Origin: Peptococcaceae bacterium SCADC1_2_3
Lineage (GTDB): Bacteria; Bacillota; Desulfotomaculia; Desulfotomaculales; Nap2-2B
Length of the DNA: 62,011 nt
Assembly (NCBI GenBank): GCA_000681355.2
Contig: JJNX02000006.1
Location: forward strand, 1-62,011
Direction: 5' to 3'
Of this stretch, positions 1 through 8,078 are shown one piece after another; positions within the stretch are counted from its first letter, which is position 1; every line of letters begins with the position of its first letter. Below the pieces are notes generated by a model. That model ran no database searches. It worked only from the letters and a program-made list of their open reading frames with translations, and was not told the origin of the DNA. The position numbers and the translations under genes are program-made.

Positions 1-88
1 CAGGTGCGGCAAAAAGCTTTTTGAAAAGGAAGTCGTTTTTGGGATTTAATAGTTCTAATTTTTCTGGTTTCTCTGGACCTTTAGTCAC
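1..88 (-). CDS. Rpn-family PD-(D/E)XK nuclease/transposase-like protein, N-terminus only
   Basis: Only the first 29 codons are in the window; the rest runs off the left edge. Translation from a GTG at 88 ends in LLNPKNDFLFKKLFAAP. The NPKNDFLFKKLF motif is the typical opening of Rpn/PD-(D/E)XK transposase-like proteins (PF12784 type), which are recombination-promoting nucleases. The GTG is chosen because an AAAGGAG ribosome-binding site sits about 10 bases upstream and no other start fits. A second, intact relative lies at 10657-11583. The catalytic residues are outside the window, so activity cannot be judged. Confidence 0.72.
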   Translation of the reverse strand, partial: MTKGPEKPEKLELLNPKNDFLFKKLFAAP

Positions 89-315
89 CAACGCTCACTC
101 CTTTTGTTGATGTTATTATAGCACTGACACAAAGATTTAGGAAGTCTTTGTTTTATTTTTCAAGCGGATTGTTCCAGAAGACTATTTGCTATTATAAAGG
201 CATGACTGGCGGCAGCGCAAAAAATATTCGTAAAAAATATTATTTGCTGCAGGATATAGTCAACTTTTCAAGAATTAATTTACTAACGTTAAAATCATTT
301 ATTGGAGGGATGACT

Positions 316-2080
316 ATGTTTCAAAGGGCGGGGAAGAAGATTCTCTTTGCGGCAGCGTTTTTAGTTTCCTTTTTTCTTTTTGGGTTTGCGGCCGGAATTC
401 CCGCCGGGGCGGCGGAAAAAAGCCCGGCGCCGATAAGCGCCTGGTAGGCGAACTGCTTTACCGGAAACTGCGGTCAGTTTGCCGAAGACCCCGCCTTCTC
501 CTGGCAGAACTATGCAAGCACTGCTTATTTTACCAGGGGAGGCATAATTTTTGAGGTAAAGGAGAAAGCGCCACCGGACGAAAGCGCAGCGCGGCAAACC
601 GGGCCGGCCACTTTCCGGTTAAACTTTGTTAACGCGAACACCAACACGGTCATTAAGGGGGAAAAGCAACTGCCGGGCCGGCTGAATTACTTCCTTGGCA
701 GTGACCCGGCCGGGTGGCGCGCCGGCATCCCCCTCTTCAACCAGATCAGATACGAAAATATCTGGCCGGGGATTGACCTGCTCTTCGAGGCCCGGCCGGA
801 AGGACTCAAAGCCAACTTTGTGGTCGGCCCCGGCGCCCGGCCGGAAAGCATCCGGCTTGCCTACCAGGGGAAAGAAGCCTCCATAGACAGGGATTTCCAA
901 ATGGAATATTGAACTGGAGAATACAGGTACGGAGAACCTTTTGCCGGGACTGTCCGTCCCTGTGCCGGAGGGCATGGAACTTGTACCGGAATCGTTGTTT
1001 GTTTTTGACGAACAACTCCAGGCAAGAGGCACTGCTTCAGTTAACGGCGGCGTCATTACATGGCGTGACAGCGTAGAATTAAAACCCAAAGAAAAAATTA
1101 TAATGATTTTTAACGCTACGCTGATTTCTTGGATGGCTGAAAAAAATTACAAGGTTACGTGCAGCGCGTCGGCAACGGCCGAAGGAAAACCAGAGGTAAA
1201 CGCGGCGGGGAGCAAAACCGCCGACGTCGGCCGTCCGGATTTGCAGTCCGTCTTTTCTCCTAAAAAACTGTATGTATATGGTGAAAAAGGCGACGACAGC
1301 AAGGAGAACGAGATCGTTCTGAGAATTGATAATATTGGCAAGGGGTATTCCAGGAAATTTAAGGTGAAATTAATCGTTGACGAAAAATACCCGGGTAATG
1401 TTAAAATCCTCAATGTCGTGGACAAAGCGCATTCTTTAACAAACGTAGAAAGCATTGAAAGAATCAATGACAAACAATACGTGCTTGAAATAAAACCGCT
1501 TATATACCAAAACCAAAAAGAAGAGGAAATGCCCGATCTTTTAGTAACTTTGGAAACAACCGCCTGGACAGAAAACGTACAGCTTGGTCCGGCCGCCCGG
1601 TTTGCTCCGGAAAAAGCCGTCAGCCGGGTTGAGTTCATCACCCTTTTGCTGCGTGCCCTGGGGATCGCAGAATCCCGGTCGGCCAAAGCCACTTTTGCCG
1701 ACGCAACGTCCGACAGGTGGTATTTTGGCGCAGTGGAAACTGCTTACCGGGAAAAACTGGTCAGCGGTGTGGGCGATGGCCGCTTTGAACCGGAGCGCCA
1801 GATCACCCGCCAGGAAATGGCCGCGTTATTGGTGCGGGCCCTGGCCAGGAGCGGCCGGGCGGCTGCACTGACCCCGGTCCAAGTCGAAGAATCGCTGACT
1901 GCCTTTGCCGACCGGCAAAACATTGCTCCCTGGGCAAGGGAAACCCTGGCCGCGGCGGTACGTTCGGGCCTGCTCGCCGGGCGCACCAAAGACACCCTGG
2001 CGCCGGAGGCCAATACCAGCCGGGCGGAAGCAACGGTGGTCATCAAGCACCTTCTGGATAACCCCGGCTGCGGGGGCTGA
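316..2080 (+). pseudogene. Decayed S-layer-homology surface protein gene
   Basis: A signal peptide (MFQRAGKKILFAAAFLVSFF onward) starts at an ATG at 316 with a GGAGGG site upstream. Frame 1 meets a TAG at 445-447 and then continues as a recognisable surface-protein N-domain (FTGNCGQFAED, LPGRLNYFLGSDPAGWRAGIPLF, NIWPGIDLLFE, FVVGPGARPESIRLAYQG), of the kind found before SBBP/DUF11 repeats. It stops again at 910. The next domain continues in frame 2 (IELENTGTENLLPG, PVPEGMELVPESLF, DUF11/CARDB-like). The C-terminal part, from about 1600, holds SLH repeats (AVSRVEFITLLLRALGI, ITRQEMAALLVRAL, NTSRAEATVVIKHLLDN), the first missing its front half. One stop, one frameshift and a probable internal deletion mark it as a pseudogene. 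It would have been a cell-wall-anchored exported protein. Confidence 0.82.
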
Positions 2081-2126
2081 AGGTAACTTAAAGCGCCCCG
2101 GTTGGTGGCGCGCGATAATATGGCAG

Positions 2127-2162
2127 TAAGGATCAGGCTTTCAAAAAAAAGCCTGATCCTTA
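2127..2162. terminator. Hairpin between convergent genes
   Basis: A perfect 14-bp stem (2127-2140 with 2149-2162) closes an A-rich loop between the plus-strand SLH pseudogene and the 3' end of the minus-strand cyclase gene. The loop is A/T-rich, but no long T tract follows either arm. A bidirectional terminator is the likely role rather than a proven one. Confidence 0.6.
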
Positions 2163-2166
2163 CAGT

Positions 2167-4020
2167 TTAAGAGATATTTTGAATTCCGGATTCAGAGGAT
2201 GCCAGGGTGTAAATTTTCACCGGCTCCAACAGGCCGCGTACTTTTGTTTCTCCAATATCTTGCCATTCCCACCCGGGTGGGAGTCCGTTCTGGTTAAGAT
2301 ACCTGAAGGTGCGCTCACTAATAATAACTTGGGTTTTGTATTCCTTGTTCAGCGCTTCCAAGCGGGAAGCCAGATTAACCTCTTCCCCAATTACCGTATA
2401 GTCCATCCGCTCCGGGCTGCCGATATTTCCTACCACTACAAACCCGGAGTTAATTCCAACGCCTATGCCCATGACCGCCTCACCTTTTTCCTGCCACTGT
2501 TGATTTAACTTTTCTAATCTTTCCAGCATTTCCACGGCGGCAGTTATTGCCCGTCGGGCATGGTCTTGATATTCCACCGGCGCACCAAAAATGGCCATCA
2601 GGCCATCTCCAAGATATTTGTCCAGGGTGCCGCCGTGGCGGAAAATAATTTCGGTCATGGCCGTAAAGTATTCGTTAAGGCGGGCAACTACTACTTCCGG
2701 AGGTTTTCCTTCTGAAAAGGCGGTAAATCCTCTAATGTCGGAAAAAAGGATGGTGACTTCCTGTTTTACTCCCCCCAGTTCAATTTTTTCCTTCCGGCGC
2801 AGTAGTTCCTCTACCACCGGGGCAGACACATAACGCCCAAAAAGTGTTTTAGTCCGGCGGTGCTCCATTTCCGTACGTACAAAATCCTCCACCGTCACGC
2901 TTACGTAAGTAAGCGCAACCATAGCCAAAGGCGCAGCCGCAAAAAGCCAGTAATGCTGCTTTAGCCAGATGAAATAGGAAAAAGAAAGGGAAACCAAAGC
3001 CACCAGGAAACTAAAAAACAAACCCCACCAAGGGCCGCGCCTGGCCGCAAAAACCGTGATTAGCCAGAGGGTCACTAAAAATACCAGATTTACTCCCCTA
3101 TATGCCGGACGGAAATAGCGGCCGGTTAGATAGGTTTGAACTGCTGAAGCATGTATCTCCACGCCAGGTACCAAGGGAGCATTAGATAAAACTAAATTTC
3201 CTTTGCTAAAAGGGTTTTCATATATGTCTTCTTTCCCGGTAGGGCTTGCCATTCCCACCAGCATAATTTTATCCTTCCAGGCGGCAGGGGTAAACCGGCC
3301 CTCCAGGACGTCAATATAGCTAAAGGTAGGAAAGGTGTGGCCTGGCCCCCAAAAGTCAATCATTGTCTGGTTTTCCTCATTTAAAGGAATTTTAAACTTT
3401 CCGGTGGCTAAAGAACCTTCCTTTAGGTTAAGATTGCCGGGGTCAAGGCCTTCGCTGGCTATGAGTACAGCCAGACTTAAGGAGGGAAACGGCCGGCCAA
3501 AAGTGTTGGTATCCACTACCGTCACCCGTCTGACGATATTCCCTTTATCGGCCGGTATATTGATAAATCCAATTCCCGCGGCCGGTTTAAGAAATTCCTT
3601 AACCGGCAGCTTTAGTTTTTGGTACCATTCGCTGCTTTCTTCCTGCTCAAAGGTAAACATGGAAGCAAGCACTACCCGCTGATGCTCTCTAATCGCCTTT
3701 GCCAGCGTGGCGTCGGTCTCTTCTTCGGTAGGAGCGTCAAAAAGAACATCAAAACCCACTATCTTAGCCTGTCCAAGTCTATCCAGCAACCGAGCATGCA
3801 CTTGGCGCGACCAGGGTGGGGGGCCCAGTTTTTCAATAGACTTTTCATCCATAGCAATCACCGCCACCTGATTTCCCGGTGATTCTTTCCCCCGCAAATT
3901 AAACCAAGCGTCATAAAAGATAAGCTCTAAATTATTCCACATCCCTGCCAGGGCGGTTATAAGTACTATTAAACCCAGGCACCCGGAAACAAGAAGGGTA
4001 CGCCCCCATTTTTCTTTCAT
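2167..4020 (-). CDS. CHASE2-domain class III adenylate/guanylate cyclase
   Basis: A membrane receptor cyclase of 617 residues. Residues about 8-28 form a first transmembrane segment, about 30-300 an extracellular CHASE2 sensor domain (VAVIAMDEKSIEKLGPPPWSR, FDVLFDAPTEEETDATLAKAI), and about 310-390 three further transmembrane helices. Residues about 420-600 are a class III cyclase domain. Both metal-binding aspartates are visible (ILFSDIRGFTAF and KYLGDGLMAIFGAP), as is the DYTVIGEEVNLASRLEAL segment. The lysine in DKYLGD is the usual adenine-specifying position, so cAMP is the more likely product. It starts at ATG 4020 behind a GGAGA site. A Crp-like regulator with a cAMP-type binding motif lies 1.6 kb away, suggesting a local circuit. 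The product identity is inferred. Confidence 0.9.
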   Translation of the reverse strand: MKEKWGRTLLVSGCLGLIVLITALAGMWNNLELIFYDAWFNLRGKESPGNQVAVIAMDEKSIEKLGPPPWSRQVHARLLDRLGQAKIVGFDVLFDAPTEEETDATLAKAIREHQRVVLASMFTFEQEESSEWYQKLKLPVKEFLKPAAGIGFINIPADKGNIVRRVTVVDTNTFGRPFPSLSLAVLIASEGLDPGNLNLKEGSLATGKFKIPLNEENQTMIDFWGPGHTFPTFSYIDVLEGRFTPAAWKDKIMLVGMASPTGKEDIYENPFSKGNLVLSNAPLVPGVEIHASAVQTYLTGRYFRPAYRGVNLVFLVTLWLITVFAARRGPWWGLFFSFLVALVSLSFSYFIWLKQHYWLFAAAPLAMVALTYVSVTVEDFVRTEMEHRRTKTLFGRYVSAPVVEELLRRKEKIELGGVKQEVTILFSDIRGFTAFSEGKPPEVVVARLNEYFTAMTEIIFRHGGTLDKYLGDGLMAIFGAPVEYQDHARRAITAAVEMLERLEKLNQQWQEKGEAVMGIGVGINSGFVVVGNIGSPERMDYTVIGEEVNLASRLEALNKEYKTQVIISERTFRYLNQNGLPPGWEWQDIGETKVRGLLEPVKIYTLASSESGIQNIS

Positions 4021-4052
4021 TAGGTTGGTTTCTCCAAATTAATTTAAAAATC

Positions 4053-4058
4053 ATTATA
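4053..4058 (-). promoter_or_regulatory. Extended -10 promoter for the cyclase gene
   Basis: On the minus strand the sequence reads TGGTATAAT, a perfect extended -10 (TGnTATAAT), 33 bases before the cyclase start codon. No good -35 lies 17 bases further upstream, which fits an extended -10 promoter. It is placed back-to-back with the promoter of the DUF3307 gene. Confidence 0.5.
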
Positions 4059-4088
4059 CCATGAAAATTTAGGAAAAAAGCAGGACTT

Positions 4089-4118
4089 TTGAAAAAATTA
4101 AAGAAGTATAAGTATTAT
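4089..4118 (+). promoter_or_regulatory. Sigma-A-type promoter for the DUF3307 gene
   Basis: TTGAAA (4089-4094), an 18-base spacer and TATTAT (4113-4118) match a housekeeping promoter. The DUF3307 start codon follows 49 bases downstream. Confidence 0.5.
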
Positions 4119-4166
4119 AGAATTAAAGGCCGGCAAGCCGCAGTTTTTTAAAAAGGAAAGGAGAAA

Positions 4167-4505
4167 ATGACCTTATTTGAATGGTTGTTGGTAGGTCATT
4201 TGGTTGGTGACTATCTTTTGCAAACCCGCTGGATGGCCGAAAAAAAAGTAAATATGTGGCCGCCGCTGTTAGTACACGGCGCCGTTTATACGGCCGCCGT
4301 AACTTTGTTGGCTTTACTTGCCGGAAGATTGCTGCCTCTATCAGCAATTGCTTTAATTTTCTTTAGTCATATCTTTTTGGATAATCGCTTTTTTGTAGAA
4401 TTTTGGACAAAAAAAGTAACTCGAGCCGAAAATACCGAGTGGCTAAAAATTATGGTGGATCAAACCTGGCACATAGTAATTCTAGCTTTGGTTACCCTGA
4501 TTTAA
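4167..4505 (+). CDS. DUF3307 family membrane protein
   Basis: A 112-residue protein with three or four hydrophobic helices. The N-terminal pattern LVGHLVGDYLLQTRWMAEKK followed by LVHGAVYTAAV and a later HIFLDN is characteristic of DUF3307 (PF11750), a membrane family of unknown biochemical role. The length is normal for the short single-domain version. ATG 4167 is preceded by AAAGGAGA. It stands alone on the plus strand between minus-strand signalling genes, so its role cannot be read from an operon. Confidence 0.85.
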   Translation: MTLFEWLLVGHLVGDYLLQTRWMAEKKVNMWPPLLVHGAVYTAAVTLLALLAGRLLPLSAIALIFFSHIFLDNRFFVEFWTKKVTRAENTEWLKIMVDQTWHIVILALVTLI

Positions 4506-4518
4506 ACAAAGGATTAAA

Positions 4519-5625
4519 TCAGGCCCGATTATCTCTTGTTTTCTCCGTCGCCCGAATAAACCACTTGACCGCCTGGGGATCAAAATGAGTACCGGAACAA
4601 CGCTTGAGTTCATTTATTGCCTCGGAAAAGTCGGCTCCTTTACGGTAGGGTCGGTCGGTGGTAAGGGCATCAAAGGTATCGGCTACGGCGATAATTCTTG
4701 CTACCTGGGGAATTTTATCTCCCTTTAATCCTTTCGGATAGCCGGTACCATCATATTTTTCCTGATGATAAAAAGCTCCTTCATATATTTTTCCGGTCAA
4801 GTGGCTCGGTTTTACGTCTTTTAAAATCTTGGCCCCAATTTCAGGGTGCATTTTCATTACCTGCCACTTTTCTGGCTCCAGCGGTCCCTCTTTAAGCAAA
4901 ATATCATCACGAATTCCTATCTTGCCCACATCATGCAATAAGGCTGCTCGTTCCAAATCCTTTAGTTCATTGGGAGAAAAACCCGCTTCTTGACCAATTA
5001 ACACCGTATAACGGCTGACTCTTTCCGAATGACCTCTGGTATAAGGGTCTCGGGCGTCCAATGCTGAGGCCAGTACCCTAATCAGACTGTTTAAAAGCAT
5101 TTCTTGCCAGGTATAAAGGCGGATGTTCTCTAAGGAGATTGCTGCCTGACCGGCAAAAGCCAAAGCTATTTCCAGGTCTTCGTGACTAAAGTATCCCTCC
5201 CCCTTTTTATTAACCAACTGAAGGCAGCCAATAACTTCTGTTCGGGCTTGCAAAGGGATGCCCAAAAGAGAGATGGTTTTAAACTCAGTGGCTGCATCGA
5301 ACCGTCCTGCCCAAGCCGGGTCCTTTTGAACATTTTCTACTAATAGAGGTTGATTATTTGCGGCTACCTTTCCGGCTAAGCCTTCACCAGGTTGTAACCG
5401 GAGATTCTTTAAACTATCAGCTTTTGGTCCCTTAGCCACCACAGGTACCAGGCAGCCGTCTTCCTCTTCTTTTAACCAGAGTGTTCCGGCCTCAGCACAG
5501 GCTACCACCATGGCCTTCTCCAATATTATATCCAGCAGTTTATCCAGCTCTAACTGTGAATTTAAAAGCCGGCTTGTATCTAAGAGCATTTGCCATTGTT
5601 CTATTGTTATCTGTTGAGAAAACAT
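4519..5625 (-). CDS. GAF domain / HD-GYP domain protein (cyclic-di-GMP phosphodiesterase family)
   Basis: Residues about 20-165 form a GAF sensor domain (VACAEAGTLWL, GEGLAGKVAANNQPLLVENV, LGIPLQARTEVIGCLQLVNKK). Residues about 180-365 form an HD-GYP domain (DARDPYTRGHSERVSRY, LLHDVGKIGI, MKMHPEIGAKIL, YDGTGYPKGLKGDKIP, ADTFDALTTDRPYR). HD-GYP proteins hydrolyse cyclic di-GMP. The usual HHE motif before DGxGYP reads HQE here, so one metal ligand is changed. The gene follows the Crp-like gene by 34 bases, probably in one operon. The ATG at 5625 lacks a well-placed ribosome-binding site; AAAGGAG at 5647-5653 is spaced correctly for an in-frame ATT at 5637, so the protein may start there. Confidence 0.88.
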   Translation of the reverse strand: MFSQQITIEQWQMLLDTSRLLNSQLELDKLLDIILEKAMVVACAEAGTLWLKEEEDGCLVPVVAKGPKADSLKNLRLQPGEGLAGKVAANNQPLLVENVQKDPAWAGRFDAATEFKTISLLGIPLQARTEVIGCLQLVNKKGEGYFSHEDLEIALAFAGQAAISLENIRLYTWQEMLLNSLIRVLASALDARDPYTRGHSERVSRYTVLIGQEAGFSPNELKDLERAALLHDVGKIGIRDDILLKEGPLEPEKWQVMKMHPEIGAKILKDVKPSHLTGKIYEGAFYHQEKYDGTGYPKGLKGDKIPQVARIIAVADTFDALTTDRPYRKGADFSEAINELKRCSGTHFDPQAVKWFIRATEKTRDNRA

Positions 5626-5659
5626 TTTTGAGGAAATATATACTGGCTCCTTTCTTTTT

Positions 5660-6385
5660 CTACGTTATCCTTCTGGTTATTTTCTCTAGCGCTTCCAGAT
5701 TGTGAATAACTAAATGGCGTTGTTCAAGGCTTACTAAACCCTCATTTTGTATTTCTAATAAGGTACGGGTAACTGTTTCCCGTGATGTTCCGACTAGGGA
5801 GGCCAGTTCCTGGTGAGTGACGCGCAGATCTAACCGCAACCCTTTTTTAGTGGACTTACCATAACTTTGACCAAGCTTTGTGATAGCATGAATTACGCGA
5901 AGGCGGGCATCTCCAAAGGCAAAATTTTCAATCGTAGTGTTTGCCCGGCGTAAGCGCTGACTCAATATACTAATAATATTAAGCGCTATTTCCGGTTGTC
6001 TCTGAATCATTTTCTGAAAATCAGTACGCCTCATCACTAATAAAGTTGTTGGCTCACGGGTTTGAACGGTAGCCGAACGGATATCTTTGTCTAAAAGAGC
6101 CATTTCACCAAAAAAATCACCGGTCGCAAAAACATCAAGTATGATTTCATGACCATCCTCAGTCAGGCGATATATTTTCACCGAGCCGGACTTAACTATG
6201 TAAAAATGGTCACCTTTCTCCGCCTGAAAAAAAATTACTGCCTGGCGAGGGTAGCACACCTGATTAAATAATCTGGCCACCTGGCGTAAATCTTCTCTTT
6301 TAAGATCGGTAAAAATAACTACTTGGGATAAAAAATCAGCCGTTCCTTCAGTGACCTTTTCTTGTTCAGTCATTTCAGGATTCAT
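5660..6385 (-). CDS. Crp/Fnr-family transcriptional regulator
   Basis: A 241-residue cytosolic regulator. Residues about 20-140 are a cyclic-nucleotide-binding beta-roll; the phosphate-binding cassette reads FFGEMALLDKDIRSATVQT, which keeps the E and RS residues that bind cAMP in E. coli CRP. A dimer helix follows, and residues about 165-230 carry a winged helix-turn-helix (VTHQELASLVGTSRETVTRTLLEIQNEG). No Fnr-type cysteine cluster is seen, so it is not an obvious Fe-S oxygen sensor. The start ATG is preceded by GGGGAGG. It probably forms an operon with the downstream HD-GYP gene. Given the cyclase at 2167-4020, cAMP is a reasonable ligand, but that is inference. Confidence 0.9.
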   Translation of the reverse strand: MNPEMTEQEKVTEGTADFLSQVVIFTDLKREDLRQVARLFNQVCYPRQAVIFFQAEKGDHFYIVKSGSVKIYRLTEDGHEIILDVFATGDFFGEMALLDKDIRSATVQTREPTTLLVMRRTDFQKMIQRQPEIALNIISILSQRLRRANTTIENFAFGDARLRVIHAITKLGQSYGKSTKKGLRLDLRVTHQELASLVGTSRETVTRTLLEIQNEGLVSLEQRHLVIHNLEALEKITRRIT

Positions 6386-6478
6386 CTTCTGTTCCTCCCC
6401 AGGGGTCTTGGATTTTTTCGACAGTTACTTGTGTTCTCTATTTTACGATTTTACGATACAATACCTGTTATTTTACAC

Positions 6479-6507
6479 ATTTTATCACAGAGAAAAACAG
6501 TTGTACA
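6479..6507 (-). promoter_or_regulatory. Promoter of the Crp-like gene, shared element
   Basis: On the minus strand TGTACA (6502-6507), a 17-base spacer and TAAAAT (6479-6484) with an extended TGA before the -10 form a sigma-A-type promoter. It lies about 95 bases upstream of the Crp-like start. Nearly the same sequence, including the spacer, occurs upstream of the gene at 13850-14431. Confidence 0.6.
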
Positions 6508-6666
6508 GAATTTAAAGTTTGCGCTGATTACACCTTGCTGCCTGAAGGGGCTCCCTACCAACTTATAGGAGGTAAACCACCAATGTCGAATCGATGACTC
6601 AAAGATTTTATTCGCTATATCAATAAAATTTTCCTGCCTAACGGTTGAACTAAATGGGCAAAAGAT

Positions 6667-6896
6667 GTAACTATTCAAGTAGGCACAGAGGGGCAAACAG
6701 TAGGGATTAGGATGTAGGGGCTAGCTAAATCCTAAATCCTAAATCCTAAATCCTAAATCCTAAATCCTAAATCCTAAATCCTAAATCCTAAATCCTAAAT
6801 CCTAAATCCTAAATCCTAAATCCTAAAGAGATCTGCAAGTCTGGCAAAAAAACTTTGTGCCTGTGTGCCTTTGCCCCTCTGAACCTGAGTAGTTAT
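6667..6896. mobile_element. Dispersed inverted-repeat element, copy A
   Basis: A non-coding element begins GTAACTATTCAAGTAGGC and ends CTGAACCTGAGTAGTTAT; the ends are imperfect inverted repeats. Next to them are GGCACAGAGGGGCAAA on one side and TGTGCCTTTGCCCCTCT on the other. An inner motif, GATCTGCAAGTCTGGCAAA, is shared with the other copies. The centre is occupied by a (TAAATCC)14 array. No coding sequence is seen. Confidence 0.75.
6726..6823. repeat. Tandem heptamer array (TAAATCC)14
   Basis: Fourteen perfect copies of TAAATCC (98 bases), followed by a partial unit, inside repeat element copy A. Confidence 0.97.
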
Positions 6897-6899
6897 AAA

Positions 6900-7151
6900 C
6901 TACCAAACCTTAATCACTACACTTACGGTTAGCGCCAGGGAAGCAAGGACAATTCCTAAAGTTGCCCAAATTAAAGGCTTAAGTTTTCCTTCCACCTGGT
7001 CAATCCTGGCCGACAACTTTCCTTCCACCTGGTCAATCCTGGCCGACAATTTTTCGTCAAGCCGGTCAATCCTTTGCAGCAGAAAGAAAAATTCAGGAGA
7101 GGCTACCCGGTATGGAAATTCAGTTGCTTCCTTTTTAGCTTCTTCACCCAT
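6900..7151 (-). CDS. Small coiled-coil protein with one C-terminal transmembrane helix
   Basis: An 83-residue protein. Residues about 20-57 form a charged coiled coil containing two exact copies of LSARIDQVEGK, encoded by a 33-base tandem duplication. Residues about 60-80 form one transmembrane helix (WATLGIVLASLALTVSVVI). The layout resembles small holin-associated or XhlA-like coiled-coil membrane proteins, but no family can be assigned. The 3' end lies only four bases from repeat element copy A. The ORF is probably real because of its clear protein-like pattern; the function is unknown. Confidence 0.6.
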   Translation of the reverse strand: MGEEAKKEATEFPYRVASPEFFFLLQRIDRLDEKLSARIDQVEGKLSARIDQVEGKLKPLIWATLGIVLASLALTVSVVIKVW

Positions 7152-7199
7152 AATACCTACCAGCCTTTCGCCTCCGCTTTTACTCTTATTTTACCACAC

Positions 7200-8051
7200 C
7201 TAAAAATAGAAAGGTAATATAAGATACAGGGCAATATTTGTGAGACCATGGGCCAGGGTAACGCCAATAAGGGAGCCTGTGCGCCGGACAACTGTCGAGA
7301 AGAAGACAGCAACCCCAAAAACAAAAACCACGTCAATTACCGATAAATGGGTGACGTGCAAAATAGCAAAAATAAAGCCTACCAGGATAAGGGCAGTTTT
7401 TTGCCCCAAAAGATCGCTCGCCGCTTTTTGCATGATGCCGCGGAAAATGAATTCTTCGGCAAAGCCCGTACATACCAGCAGGATCAGGGCGGGCAAAAAG
7501 ACATCGGGCAGACTCAGCACCGGAACAAGAGGCTCCGGGCGCAAAATAAGGTATTCAATCAGCCCCAGGGGCAATCCTGTCAGCCCAAACAGAAGGTGAA
7601 AAAGCAGGTTCTTGTTGCCCCAGCCCAGACCTATTTCTTTTCGCCGGTATCCGTTAATTTGGGCTACCACTACCGCCCCCACCAGGAGGGGAAAGCTTAC
7701 CACCGCGTACCAGTACGTCAGGGGAAAAACATTCAGCGGCAGGGAAAGATTTAATATCCGGATGAGCGGGGCCAGGGTTAGAGCCAGATAAAATTTAGCC
7801 GCTATTGCTTCCAGACCCGCTCCTTTCCTGGCGGTATAAAAAGCCGCCTGGAGCAATAGAGCACCCAGGAGCACCAACTGAACCATCTCACCGGCACGCA
7901 AATTTTTTATTACCAGCAGTTCCCCAAATAATATCCCGACCGCGTAAAGCCAGGGGTAAACCTTTTCCCGGCAAACGAAAGATTCCGTATGATGATTCAA
8001 CAAGAGATTTTGTTCCTTTCCCCTTACTTTTCCTGGTGAACTTTTACCCAT
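7200..8051 (-). CDS. CPBP-family intramembrane metalloprotease
   Basis: A 283-residue membrane protein with about eight helices. The C-terminal region holds the Abi/CPBP (CAAX protease-like, PF02517) motifs in order: EEFIFRG (paired glutamates and arginine), FIFAILHVTH (motif 2 histidine) and HGLTNIA (motif 4). These residues form the intramembrane active site. Members process prenylated or bacteriocin-type peptides or act in immunity; the substrate here is unknown. It follows the DUF1616 gene by 27 bases on the same strand, so the two may be co-transcribed. Confidence 0.87.
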   Translation of the reverse strand: MGKSSPGKVRGKEQNLLLNHHTESFVCREKVYPWLYAVGILFGELLVIKNLRAGEMVQLVLLGALLLQAAFYTARKGAGLEAIAAKFYLALTLAPLIRILNLSLPLNVFPLTYWYAVVSFPLLVGAVVVAQINGYRRKEIGLGWGNKNLLFHLLFGLTGLPLGLIEYLILRPEPLVPVLSLPDVFLPALILLVCTGFAEEFIFRGIMQKAASDLLGQKTALILVGFIFAILHVTHLSVIDVVFVFGVAVFFSTVVRRTGSLIGVTLAHGLTNIALYLILPFYF

Positions 8052-8078
8052 ATATGGAGGGAACGATAAGGCTTTTGG

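Noticed and set aside
6451-6696. 81-codon open frame on the minus strand
   Set aside because: It runs through the promoter of the Crp-like gene and the end of a dispersed repeat; no ribosome-binding site and no protein-like pattern.
6726-6823. Possible CRISPR array
   Set aside because: Units are contiguous heptamers without spacers, so it is a simple tandem repeat. The same holds at 8909 and 18994.
7240-7754. Two plus-strand open frames of 119 and 135 codons
   Set aside because: They are shadows of the CPBP protease gene, which has clear family motifs; the translations are basic and low-complexity.
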